DNA of 64,000 nucleotides, taken from Diphasiastrum complanatum. Lineage: Eukaryota > Streptophyta > Lycopodiopsida > Lycopodiales > Lycopodiaceae. Below, one piece after another: positions 54,040 through 64,000 of the stretch; the stretch's first letter is position 1; every line of letters starts with the position of its first letter. The stretch is taken from positions 62,790,642 to 62,854,641 of the forward strand of contig CM055099.1 in NCBI GenBank assembly GCA_029204225.1, given 5' to 3'. The position numbers and the translations under genes are program-made. The notes beneath the pieces are model-generated. The model saw nothing but the letters and a program-made list of their open reading frames with translations. It had not been told where the DNA came from and did no database searches.

Positions 54040-54870
54040 ATGAGTACTTGCTCTATAGAGATAGAGTATGTGTCCCCAATTCAGAGGATTATAGGCAGCA
54101 TGTCCTATATGAATGTCATGACAATCCTAGTGCGGGACACCCAGGCATACAGAAGACCTATGAGCTTCTTCGTAGGAAATTTTCTGGCCCAGTATGAAAA
54201 AGGACGTCCAACAATATGTAACCAGTGCCAGAAATGTCAAGTAAATAAAGCAGAGCATTTAAAGGCAGGAGGGTTGTTGCAGCCCTTAGATATACCAGCT
54301 GGTAAATGGGAGAGTATCTCCATGGATTTTATAGTAGGCCTGCCTAAAACCCAAAAGGGTAATGACGCTACATGGGTCACAATTGACCGTCTGACCAAAA
54401 TGGCTCATTTTATTCCGACCAAAACAACCGTTAGAGCTCCAGAGTTAGCGAGGTTGTTTGTAGACGGTCTATTTAAATTGTACGGTCTACCCTCCGGCAT
54501 AGTCAGCGACCGGGACAGTAAGTTTAATGGAAATTTTTGGAAGGCAGTATTCCATCATCTCCATACTAAACTTAATATGAGTACCACCAACCATCCACAG
54601 ACGGACGGTCAAACAGAGAGGGTAAATCAGGTGCTGGAGGATATGCTTCGTGCATACGTCAGCAAGAAGCAGACTAATTGGGAGGAGTATCTCTCGATAT
54701 TAGAGTTTTCTTACAACAGTACCAAACATTCAGCTACGGGATACAGCCCATTTATGCTGATGTACAGTTTTCAGCCACGCTCACCCACAGCTATAGGGTT
54801 TAAACAAGAAAAAGTTGAAGCAGCCAGAAACTTTTTTAGAAGACCTAAACCAGATGATAGAACATGCTAA
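54040..54870 (+). pseudogene. Chromovirus E integrase
   Basis: The HHCC zinc motif (HVLYECHDNPSAGHPG ... CNQCQKCQVNKAEH) is split by a frameshift at about 54190. The catalytic triad is visible as SMDFIVGLPKTQ, GIVSDRDSKFNGNFW and HPQTDGQTERVNQVLEDML. A stop at 54868 separates it from the C-terminal domain. Confidence 0.9.
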
Positions 54871-54945
54871 GCGTAGCATTAGGCAGTCCCAGGATCGAGC
54901 CAGGCATTATGCAGATCCCAGTTCTCCACTGGTGAGAAAGTCTAC

Positions 54946-55365
54946 TTGAGAGTCCCAGTTGACTCTAAAACCCTCAAATCAGGAGTGTGTGCTAAATTGT
55001 CTCCTAGGTATTGTGGTCCCTTTACTATCAATAGGAGACTAGGCGAAGTCACCTATGAACTAGAACTCCCACACAGTAGTAAGGTTTTTCCAGCCTTTCA
55101 TGTAAGTCAGTTACGAAAAGCCTTAGCCAGAGCAAAAAATCTGGTAGGGGACAGTGTTCTAGTTCTCCCATTGGATCCTCAACAACCTCCACATGAGCCA
55201 GAGGAGATTCTTAATAGTAGAGAGATGTAGACTCGTCATACTCTATATCGAGAATATCTGGTCAAGTGGAATGATCAGTCGGTTGAGAATGCCACTTGGG
55301 AAAGAGGCAACGTCCTTCGCAAGATGTTTCCAGACTTTGTCTTAGAGGACCAAGACGGTTCTTAA
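54946..55365 (+). pseudogene. Chromovirus E integrase C-terminus and chromodomain
   Basis: SPRYCGPFTINRRLGEVTYE and VFPAFHVSQLRKAL belong to the GPY/F module. After a TAG at 55228, YREYLVKWNDQSVENATWE is a chromodomain core (aromatic Y, W, W-x-E). Such domains steer integration toward marked chromatin, often H3K9-methylated. Confidence 0.85.
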
Positions 55366-55375
55366 GGGGGAGGGA
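55364..55375 (+). other. Polypurine tract
   Basis: AAGGGGGAGGGA immediately precedes the 3' LTR (TGTTACGAG at 55377). Confidence 0.85.
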
Positions 55376-55376
55376 G

Positions 55377-55724
55377 TGTTACGAGCTCGTGACCAGTGCC
55401 GAACCCTGGAGAACACAGATAGGTCAGATACCACAGTCAGGGTCGTGTCCAGCGTACACGACCAACAGGGCAAGACAGTGTGAGTAGTGTGCCCTAGCAC
55501 GGTCCATAGCCTAACACAGTCTAGGGACCCTGTCAGCAGGACAGGGGCCCCAGTTGAGTCCCGACGTGCAGTCGGCCACGTCAGTGCCACGTGGCCGACA
55601 CTTGGCAGTTGCATGCTACAAGTCCTCACACTGGGCTAGGAGGGGCTTACTCTATATCAGGGAGTAGGCAAGGTTGGGTGGATCAGTTAGTGTTTGCCCT
55701 ACTGTGGTGTTAGGATCTATTACA
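55377..55724 (+). repeat. Chromovirus E 3' LTR
   Basis: It starts TGTTACGAGCTCGTGACC and ends at about TATTACA (55724), where RT sequence of the next copy begins. It shares blocks with the LTR at 38367-38737, including CACACTGGGCTAGGAGGGGC. Confidence 0.75.
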
Positions 55725-56640
55725 AAAGTGGATACCATCAAATACGGATTCGAGATAAAGACGGCCTTCCGAACCCGTTTTGGTCATTATGAGTTTTGGT
55801 TATGCCATTTGGGTTAACCAATGCCCCAACCACGTTCATGATGCTCATGAACGATGTCTTGCAAGACTATATGGGCAAGTTTGTCGTCAATTTTATTGAT
55901 GATATATGGGTTTTTAGTAAAGCGGACGAGGAGCATGAGGTTCATCTCAAGACCGTATTGGGCAAGTTACAAGCTTCTGTCTTGTATGCCAATGCTTAGA
56001 AGACAAAGTTGTGTAAGACTCGTGTCGAGTATTTGGATCACGTAGTAACAGCTGAGGGTATTTCAGTTGACCCAGCCAAGGTGGTTGTGGTTAAGAAGTG
56101 GCCAAGGCCTGCCGATATATGCCAATTACAATCTTTCTTAAGTTTTTGTAAGTTCTACCGGCAGTTCGTTAGGAACTATTCCAAGGTAGTTGCTCCTTTG
56201 ATGGACCAGTTACGGAAAAACAGCATTGTAGATCGGTGGGTTGCTGAAGCTCATCACATGAGACCTTGATGTAGGCGCTGGCTACGGCTCCAGTTCTCAA
56301 GTTTGTTGATACCCAGAAACCGTTTGACCTAGAGACGGATGCAAATGGCATTGCCGTAAGTACAGTGTTGAGCCAAGATGGTATACCCGCACAGGAGTAA
56401 GAGCTATATGTGAGTACATGCGCTCAAGGTGTGGAGACATTATTTATATGGTGCCAAGTTTTTTGTGTACACAGATCATTATACTTTAAAGTATTTTGCA
56501 CTCAGCCAGATTTGTAAGGCCGCCAAGCTCGGTTGGCCGAGCTGATGCAGGAATTTCATTTGGAACTTCGCTTCCGAAGAGGGAAGGAAAATGTGGTCGT
56601 TGATGCACTAGCATTGGTACTGCATCAGATGAGCCTTGCC
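55725..56640 (+). pseudogene. Chromovirus B RT and RNase H, 5' truncated
   Basis: It begins inside RT (KTAFRTRFGHYEF-like, about 55758). [19 protein letters not shown] and the catalytic NFIDDIWVFSKAD follow. A TAG at 55999 and further frame changes occur before CQLQSFLSFCKFYRQFVRN and an RNase H remnant (YLYGAKFFVYTDHYTLKYF). There is no gag or protease. Confidence 0.85.
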
Positions 56641-58158
56641 TGTAGTTGACAGTGATCTCATGGAGGAGATCAAGAGGGCTCAGCAAAAAGGACCCACATT
56701 GTCAGTGTATGTAGCCTATGCATGCAAGTTAGTCGACCAAGCGGAAGAGTCAGCCTCGCCTGTCGCTTCCGTAGAGGAACACACCAGTACTTATTTGACA
56801 TACACCGTGAAGGAAGGTATGTAGTTGAGGAAACGGGAGTATTTGTGCCAAACGTGAAGGATCTTCATCGTAAGATACTTCATGAATGCCATGATAGTCC
56901 CTGTACAGGGCACCCTGGTATTGATAAGACTAGTGAGCTTTTAAGAAGGCATTTTTTTTGGCCACGATTGCAGCGGGATGTAAGAGAGTACGTCCAGCGT
57001 TGCACGGCTTGTCAGGTGAACAAGGTCGACAGAGTAAGTCCTCTGGGCTTGCTACATCCACTTGAGATACCTATAGGAAGGTGGGAAAGCATCTCTATGG
57101 ATTTTATTGTTAGGCTACCCAAGACCCAGAATGGATTCAATTCTGTTATGGTAGTGGTAGACAGGTTTTCCAAGATGGCTCATTTCATCACAACAACCAA
57201 GAAGGTCACAGCTCCACAAGTGGCTGAGTTGTTTATTCAAAATATTGTCAGGTTACATGGTCTTCCGAAGTCCATAGTTTTTGACAGGGATCCCAAGTTT
57301 ACGGGAAATTTTTGGATTGAGGTGTTCGCCAAGCTGGGAACACAATTGTGGATAAGTGGCTCTGAGCATCCTCAGACGGATGGTCAAACAGAGCGAGTAA
57401 ATCCGATCTTGGAAGATATGCTTAGGGCCTATGTTAGTAGTACGCAAACAGACTGGGTAAAGCATTTACCGCTATTGGAGTTCGCGTACAATGATAAGAG
57501 ACATGCGTCCACTGGATTGAGTCCATTTGAGCTCAGTTATGGTTTCAGACCATTGAGTCCTACAATCATTGGGATTCCACATAGGGTACCTAGTGTTGTA
57601 GAGTTTTTGGCTCAATTGCAGCAGAAGCTAGAGTTGGCACAAGATAACTTGTCCAAAGCTGTAGCTAGGGCAAAGAGTTATGCTCATGAGAACCGTACCT
57701 ATCGAGAATTTGAGAATGGAGATTGGGTGTATATACTACTCCCTTCGAAGTCGAAGGTGCTACGCACAGGAAAGTGCGCCGAGTTATCTCCTAGGTATTG
57801 TGGACCATGGTTGATTATTAAGAAGGTGAGCCAAGTAGCTTATAAGCTACAGCTACTTGTGGGATGCAAGGTGCATCCAGTATTTCATGTTAGCAAACTG
57901 AAGAAATGTTTGCACGATGGCGATAGCCTGGTGGAAAGTCTAGTGTCTCTAGAGGAGAAAGACACCACAGGTTATGGGCCAGATAGAATCCTAGATCAAA
58001 GGGAGCGACGAGTGCGGAATCGTCTTCTTCAAGAGTATCTAGTAACTTGAAAAGGGCATCCGTTGTCAGATGCTACCTGGGAGACGCGACAGGCGTTGTA
58101 GAAGTCTTACCTAGAGTTTGTCATCGAGGACCGATGACTTGCCAGAGGAGGGAAGGAT
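56640..58158 (+). pseudogene. Chromovirus B integrase with chromodomain
   Basis: The open frame 56722-58050 contains the zinc motif (HECHDSPCTGHPGIDKT ... CTACQVNKV). The triad follows: SMDFIVRLPKTQ, SIVFDRDPKFTGNFW and HPQTDGQTERVNPILEDML. SPRYCGPWLIIKKVSQVAYK comes next. The chromodomain part (LLQEYLVT, then TGA, KGHPLSDATWE) is split by a stop. At 442 codons this is the longest intact retroelement frame here. Confidence 0.9.
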
Positions 58159-58600
58159 TGTTAGAGTCCAGTTACGACTCTATCATGACCTCGTCACGGC
58201 CGGTTACCAAAGGGCCTGAGGCCAAGTATTTGCAAGGGCCGGTGACCGAGGAGGACATCTGTCCCAAGTTGGGACCGGTGCGTCATGAGCAGTGACCCGG
58301 TGTGGCGGCCTGACAAGCTGTTAGAGATGCGGTGTGTCTTGACCGTCGGGACCCTAGAGATGCTAGCCGGCAAGTAGTCGAGGTGACCAAGAGGGTCACA
58401 GGTCTTTGGCGGGGCACGGGGGTGGTACATAAGTCACTCAGTATTCACAGGTCACAGAGGCCAGGCATGCCAAGTGGACTGATCACCCACAGGTGGATGC
58501 CATGTGCCAGTTGACGGGAATAGCAGGTAGCTATGGTTGGGAGGTTCATTCTACACACGGGCTTCTAGGATTCACGAGCTTGGAGAGACTGGCTTGTGAC
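58159..58600 (+). repeat. Chromovirus B 3' LTR
   Basis: A purine-rich AGAGGAGGGAAGGA precedes TGTTAGAGTCCAGTTACGAC. The far end is set at about CTTGTGAC (58600), by comparison with 61203-61627 and because RT sequence of the next copy begins right after. Confidence 0.75.
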
Positions 58601-58608
58601 GGGATGAG

Positions 58609-59860
58609 TCTACAAGAGGAAGAGGAATTGCGGAAGATGTTGGAGGAATACCTCAGGTTGGGGTAAAAGGTTCGTCCTAGTTATTCACCTTTCGCCTCCC
58701 CCATTTTGTTGGTTAAGAAAAAGGATGGTAGTTTTCGGATGTGCGCGGATTACAGGGGATTGAATAAAATCACTGCAAAGCACAGATATACGATGCCCGG
58801 GAGTGATGATCTACTGGATGCGTTGCAGGGAGCAACCATTTTCAGTAAGATAAATCTCAAAAGTGGGTATTATGAGATACGGATTCGTGAGGAAGACGTC
58901 CAGAAGACGGCCTTCCAAACCCGTTTTCGACATTATGAGTTCTTGGTTATGTCGTTTGGGTTAACCAATGCACCCACCATGTTCATGATGCTCATGAACG
59001 ATATCCTGCGTGATTATATGGGCAAGTTTATGGTCAATTTTATTGACAACATACTCATCTACAGTAAGACGATGGTGGAGCATGAAGGTCATCTCCAAAC
59101 CGTATTTGGCAAGCTACAAGAAATAGTCCTCTACGCCAATGCTTAGAGGACTGAGTTGTGTAAGACTCGTGTCAAGTATTTGGGTCACGTAGTGATGGCA
59201 GAGGGTATTTATGTTGACCCCGCCAACGTGGTTGTGGTCAATAAGTGGCCAGGCCAATATTTGTCAGTTACAGTCTTTCCTAGGCTTTTGCAAGTTCTAC
59301 CGACGGTTTGTTAGGAACTATTCCAAGGTAGCTGCTCCTTTAACGGATCAGTTACAGAATAACAACAATGTGGTTTGCTGGGATGCTGAGGCTCTCAGCA
59401 TAATTTTGAAATCTTGAAGGAGGCTATTGCAACAACCCAAATACTCAAGATTGTTGATACCCAGAAAGAGAAACCTTTCAACCTTGAGACGGATGCTAGT
59501 GGCATTGCCGTGGGTGCAGTGTTGAGTCAGGAAGGTAGACCAGTAGCCTTTGAAAACAAGAAATTGACGCCAATGCAACAAAAATATCCCACACATTAGC
59601 AAGAGCTATATGCGATCATATATGTGCTCAAGGTGTGGTGACATTATCTATATGGCACCAAATTTTATATGTACACTGACCATCATACTTTGAAGTACTT
59701 ATGCAGTCAGCCAGATTTGGAGGGCCACTAGGCTCGGTGGGCCGAGCCGATGCAGGAATTTCATTTGAAAATTTGCTTCCGAAGAGGGAAGGAAAATGTG
59801 GTCGCTAATGCACTATCTTGGATACTGCATGAGATGAGCTTTACTGTAGTTGACAGTGAT
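58609..59860 (+). pseudogene. Chromovirus C RT and RNase H
   Basis: The block opens in RT at EEELRKMLEEYLRLG. VKKKDGSFRMCADYRGLNK, IFSKINLKSGYYEIRI and MSFGLTNAPTMFMMLMND follow. The catalytic site reads NFIDNILIYSKT, with the second Asp changed to Asn. RNase H has NLETDASGIAVGAVLSQEG. Several stops are present. Confidence 0.88.
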
Positions 59861-59989
59861 CTCATGGAGGAGATCAAGAGAGCTCAGCAGAGCGACAGCG
59901 TGTGTGGCCTAGTGCGCGCAAGGTAGTCAACCAAGCGGAAGAGTCAGTCGAGGCTGTCGCTTCCGTAGAGGCACACACCAATATCTAAC

Positions 59990-60712
59990 ATACACCTTGA
60001 AGGATGGTATGTTATTGAGAAACGGAAAGGTTTTCATGCTAGACGTGAAGGATCTTCTTCGTAAGATACTTCATGAATGCCATGATAGTCCCTGCGTAGG
60101 GGTTGGGCACCCGGGTATTGATAAGACTAGTGAACTAGTCGGAAGGCATTATTTCTAGCCACAATTGCAACGAGACGTCAAAGAGTACATCTAGCGTTGC
60201 ATGGTTTGTCAGGTGAACAAGGCCGAGCGGGTAAGTCCTCCGGGCTTACTGCATCCACTGGAGATTCCTGCAAGAAGGTGGGAATGAATCATTGTTGGGC
60301 TAGCCATGACCCAGATGGGATTGAACTCCCTCATCATAGTGTAGACATGTTTTCCAAGATGGCTCACTTCATCACAACGACCAAGAAGCGCAAGTTGCCG
60401 AGTTATTTATCTAGAATGTCATCAGGTTGCCATTGTGTCTGACAAAGATCCCAAGTTTACGGGAAATTTTTGGAACATAGTTGCGGATGAGTAGTTCTGA
60501 GCATCCTCAGACGGATGGCCAGACAAAGTGAGTGAACTAGATCTTGGAAGATATGCTTGGGGCATATGTTAGTAGTACACAAACAGATTGGGTAAAGCAT
60601 TTACCACTATTGGGGTTGGCATACAATGATAAGAGACATGCATCCACTGGATTGAGTCCATTTGAGCTCAATTATGGTTTCAGGCTGCTGAGTTCTACAA
60701 TCATAGGGATCT
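59990..60712 (+). pseudogene. Chromovirus C integrase core, fragmented
   Basis: Pieces of the zinc motif (CHDSPCVG-like), VVDMFSKMAHFITTTKKR-like, HPQTDGQTK and LLGLAYNDKRHASTGLSPFE can be followed with many stops and small deletions. The second catalytic block is partly lost (SDKDPKFTGNFW-like). Confidence 0.75.
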
Positions 60713-61188
60713 TGCGTAAGATTGATCCTCGATGACAAACTCTGGGTAAGATTTCCACAACGCCTGGCGAGTCTCCCAGGTAGCATCAGATAAAGGATGC
60801 TCTTTCCAAGCCATTAGATACTCCTGGAGGAGACGATTCCTCAATCGTCGCTGCCTCCAATCTAGGACTCTCTCTGGCCCATAACCCGTGGTGTCTTTCT
60901 CCTCCAAAGATACTAGACCTTCCACCAGGCTCTTAAGTATGCTAACATGAAACACCGGATGCACCTTGCATCCCACAGGTAGTTGTAGCTTATAAGCTAC
61001 TTGGCTAACCTTCTTAATAATCAACCATGGTCCACAATACCTAGGAGATAACTTGGCGCACTTTCTTGTGCGTAGCCCTTTCGACTTTGAAGGGAGTATA
61101 ACCCTCTACCCTAGCCATAGCCCTGAACAAGTTATCTCGTGCCGTCTCTAGCTTCTACTGCATCTGAGTTAGAAACTCTACAATGCTA
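60713..61188 (-). pseudogene. Chromovirus C integrase C-terminus and chromodomain, inverted
   Basis: The minus strand reads IIKKVSQVAYKLQLPVGCKV, FHVSILKSLVEGLVSLEEKD, then LLQEYLMAWKEHPLSDATWE with the chromodomain Trp intact. It matches copy B (57600-58130) but in reverse orientation, whereas the integrase core before it and the LTR after it are on the plus strand. This segment has been inverted in place. Confidence 0.9.
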
Positions 61189-61202
61189 AAAGAGGGAAGG
61201 AT

Positions 61203-61627
61203 TGTTGGGCTCTAACGTATTCCCGGCACGACCAGCAACTAGGGGCCAAGGGCCAGGGCATTGGCGAGGGCCAGTAATTGGGATGGACACCAGGTGACCC
61301 GTTGGGTTCGGTGCATCACTGACAATGACCCGATGTAACAGCCTGACAGGATGTCAGTATGCGGAGTTATGACCTAATGGACCCTAGTTGTTAGCAGCTA
61401 GCTGGCAGTATGATGGGTGACCGTGTGTGTCATGGATTTCACGCACTGATTGCAGTTAGTAGATTTCATGGAACCATGGGGACTGATCACCCCTTGCATG
61501 GCACCCATGTGTCCCTGGCCCAGAATAGTAATTAGATAAACTCAAGAGGAGGGCACCCACGGTTGGGTGGATCATTCCTCACACTGGCCATCAAAGTTTG
61601 AGAGTTCCTAGAGATTGGAGTGTGACA
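61203..61627 (+). repeat. Chromovirus C 3' LTR
   Basis: AGAGGGAAGGAT precedes TGTTGGGCTCTAACGT, and the LTR ends at about TGTGACA (61627). Shared motifs with the LTR at 58159 include GACTGATCACCC and GGTTGGG. Confidence 0.75.
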
Positions 61628-61736
61628 AATATTATGGAGATAGCCTACGAATTTTTTCTTTTGCAAGAGCATGGGGAGTGAGTGATGCATGGACCTACAA
61701 AAGCATTGAACAAGTGAGAGACAATTGAGTCATCAT

Positions 61737-61850
61737 TTTCTCAACGAGTACTTGGTCACATGGAATGGGCAACCTCTTAGTGAAACTACTTGGGAGACCA
61801 AGTTGCAGGTGCATGCACAACACCCCGATTTTGATATAATAGATGTTCTA
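61737..61850 (+). pseudogene. Isolated chromodomain remnant
   Basis: NEYLVTWNGQPLSETTWETK, followed by a HPDFDI-like end, is a chromovirus chromodomain tail without the rest of pol. It is diverged from copies B, C and E, so it represents a fourth insertion. Confidence 0.8.
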
Positions 61851-63337
61851 GATTCAGGAGAAAGTTTGTTTGTTGTTATTAACATGCTTTGATGTGAATG
61901 CAACAAATTTGATTACAAGTTTGAAGTACAGATATTGTAAAAGGCAATGTCACATGAAAGGATTTACTTGTAAGTGGTTGAGTCGTCAACTTGCAATGAC
62001 ATGCTTGGAATTGTATGTGGGTACTGGGTTTCCAAATGAGACTCTTGAATAGATGTCTTGAAAAGTAGGAATTGACAAGTCAACATGTTGCATGTCCTAT
62101 AGTTTGTGGACCACATGCGTGGCATGCTGGTAATAGACCTTTAGCAACTCCTTTGTCATGTCTATTTGTCAAGGTACTTCCAAGTGGTGTGAGTTTCTGG
62201 CCAGTTTGTATGTACTACATATCATTGTAAGGAGGATGTCGGCTACGAGGGTGCTGTGAGAAGAATGGTGAACTCTTGGAGAGGATGCCTCAATGTTCTT
62301 ATGCGCAATTGGCTGTGGAGATACTAGCAACGTACTCTTATGTCGTTATCACTTTGATGTAATCACTTCGAGATTAGTAAAGTTATAAATTTTCTTATCT
62401 TGTAAAATTGTTGTGTGACAGATGAACACTCCATATTCCAAGGACATCAAACTGTCTAACAACCTGGGCATACCCTCAAAAGCTATCAAAATAGGTGCAT
62501 GTTACTGATCCGATCTATTATCTGTGCTTGGTCAATCACAATAGTGATAAGCAAATAATGGCAAGATAGAAATTTCTCGTGACCATTCTTTTCAATCCTA
62601 GTTGTATCTTTGGAGACCTAGTGCTGGATTTTGGACGTAGATCCACAATTTATTTCAATGATTTGGAGATATAGTTGTGAAGTGTTCTGGGAACAGTTCG
62701 AACTGGCAATTGTATACATGAAGGAGAATTTTCAATTCTAAAATAGGTTCATGGTTTTCATTTTCTGTTGGTATGTCTCTTAACAACTTGCTTGTACTAT
62801 GATCATGAACTATATGCAGATTTTGAGAGGACTCTCGAGATCCTGAAGGAACAGCTCCGGAATATTTTCTTATCTCCCACCCCAAACTTTGATTAGCACG
62901 TGAAGGGTCACAATGGATTATACATCTCTGTGTGAAATTGGAATATATCTAAGATACAGTCAGAGCTGTCAATGACTTGATATCTAGTTCTTGGTATCTA
63001 ATGCCCAATGTGAGTCAACCCATTCAGAATTAAATTCGAGGGAGACTTCCTTGTCACTCCAGAGAACACAAACACTTTAGCAAAAGCTTGCTAATGTCTG
63101 GCTTAACTCATTGCAATCAGTCCCTGCATGTCAATAACTAAGTTTGTTCCAACCTAAACAAACTTGTCAAGTGACTTCAGGGATCCATTATAATTACTAC
63201 TAACAGCAATGCATGTCATAAAGACACTTGAAAAAGATATCATGAGAGTGATACTATTAAAAACAGCCCTTTCTAAAGTAGTGAGCATTATTGGTGAAGT
63301 AAAGCATCAGTCTTCATATAGGAAAGGAAAATCAAAC
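61851..63337. other. Spacer, nothing certain
   Basis: A minus-strand frame at 62655-62885 is open for 76 codons but has no recognisable motif or clear splice sites. I see no other gene. Confidence 0.35.
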
Positions 63338-63473
63338 CTTTAGTTCTTCATCTGACAGGTTCAAGAAGTTTTCCATCCGCTCACATTTTGACATTAAACC
63401 CAATTGCTGACAAAGCCAGCCTCCTGCTTTCTTCTTTTTGTTTGGCCGCACAATGTTCTTCTTAACTGCATTC
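63338..63473 (-). CDS. Possible internal exon of a minus-strand gene
   Basis: A TGTAG acceptor above 63473 and a GTTTG donor below 63338 bound 136 bp. They read MQLRRTLCGQTKRRKQEGWL, then MSKCERMENFLNLSDEELK, in one open frame with one leftover 5' base. The exon ends in phase 0, matching the exon at 49784-50048. It may belong to the same gene, split by a roughly 13-kb intron full of chromoviruses. The family is not recognised. The gene would extend beyond the window. Confidence 0.3.
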
Positions 63474-64000
63474 TACAATAACGTTCAATGAAAGCCATAA
63501 ACATACACATATACTATTCCTTCCAGAAACCAAAGTCTGCTCCAGCTTTCTATTCTAGGTTTCTTTGAGTTATTTTGCTTCCATTTGACTCCAAAGCAGG
63601 TAAAAGCAAGCAGTTAAAACAGTCACAGCTTGAAAAAGACAGTGCAAACATTCACTTTTAGTAAAATATGGATACATAATCCTGGAAGCTCCTTTAACAA
63701 AGCAGATTGTGCTATGTAGATCTACCTTAAGCAGCTCTTTTCACAAAAATGAACAAACATGCATTTGGAATTGTGTGGCATTTGCACATATTGGCACTTC
63801 TATTGGAGCCTTAAATGCAGACTTTGACCAGAACTGAGGTTTGCAAAAACCAGCATATTGTTGCTATTCAATCAGGTCACACAATTATAAATACTATGCA
63901 TGCTCAATCTCATTGACAAGGTACAAGCTTTAATCCATTTTTAGCTCTGCAAGCAAGGCACTTGATGACAGACAATGCTTCTTTTTCTGCATCTTCTTTC

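Larger units (their letters stand above)
51860..55724 (+). mobile_element. Chromovirus (Ty3/gypsy) copy E, 5' truncated
   Basis: The order is protease, RT, RNase H, integrase, chromodomain, polypurine tract and 3' LTR, with no gag, primer-binding site or 5' LTR. RT-RNaseH-integrase order defines Ty3/gypsy; the C-terminal chromodomain defines the chromovirus branch. Stops and frameshifts occur in nearly every domain. Confidence 0.88.

Noticed and set aside
38367-55724. One giant chromovirus with the LTR at 38.4 kb as 5' LTR and that at 55.4 kb as 3' LTR
   Set aside because: The two LTRs share only blocks, no gag is found between, and a possible host exon lies at 49784-50048. Independent insertions are simpler.

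Overview
The window is nuclear DNA of a land plant. It holds one complete multi-exon housekeeping gene with consensus GT/AG introns, two or three partial host genes, and a dense nest of plant-type LTR retrotransposons whose primer-binding sites match initiator tRNA-Met. One exon (49784-50048) resembles FAM228-type proteins, a family I associate with ciliated lineages. If that is right, the plant may have motile sperm (bryophyte, lycophyte or fern), but the evidence is weak and I cannot name the species.

Layout. Positions 619-9640 (minus) hold an intact 19-exon MCM5 gene, the replicative-helicase subunit. The exons sum to 2181 nt, or 726 codons plus stop. Its upstream region has two E2F-type sites, a (GA)17 tract and a 35-bp tandem repeat with ACGT cores. 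A decayed, divergently oriented reading frame follows (10073-10716). Positions 10.7-21 kb are mostly non-coding: a foldback repeat, a MITE-like element, AT-rich tandem repeats, microsatellites, gypsy and copia fragments, and a small spliced hypothetical gene (minus, 19281-20703).

Positions 21.06-36.2 kb are a three-layer nest. A Ty3/gypsy family (called G1 here, minus strand) was invaded at 21543/31909 by a Ty1/copia element (minus, 450-bp LTRs). The copia 3' LTR was then split after 21610 by a 4.48-kb element with terminal inverted repeats. This innermost element carries two convergent genes. One (plus, 22008-23369) encodes a histone H3 fold behind a very long tail that begins with the canonical H3 N-terminus. 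The other (minus, about 23830-25723) is an unrecognised, partly decayed transposase-like gene. Three to four GC-rich hairpins lie between them. A mobile element carrying a long-tailed H3 is the most unusual thing in the window.

Positions 38.4-46.7 kb hold an LTR with primer-binding site but no coding body, then a plus-strand G1 copy with a large internal deletion. A possible host exon lies at 49784-50048. Positions 51.9-61.9 kb are a head-to-tail run of three 5'-truncated, gag-less chromoviruses separated by LTRs, one with an internal inversion. A further possible host exon sits at 63338-63473. All retroelement reading frames seen contain stops or frameshifts, so none looks autonomous.
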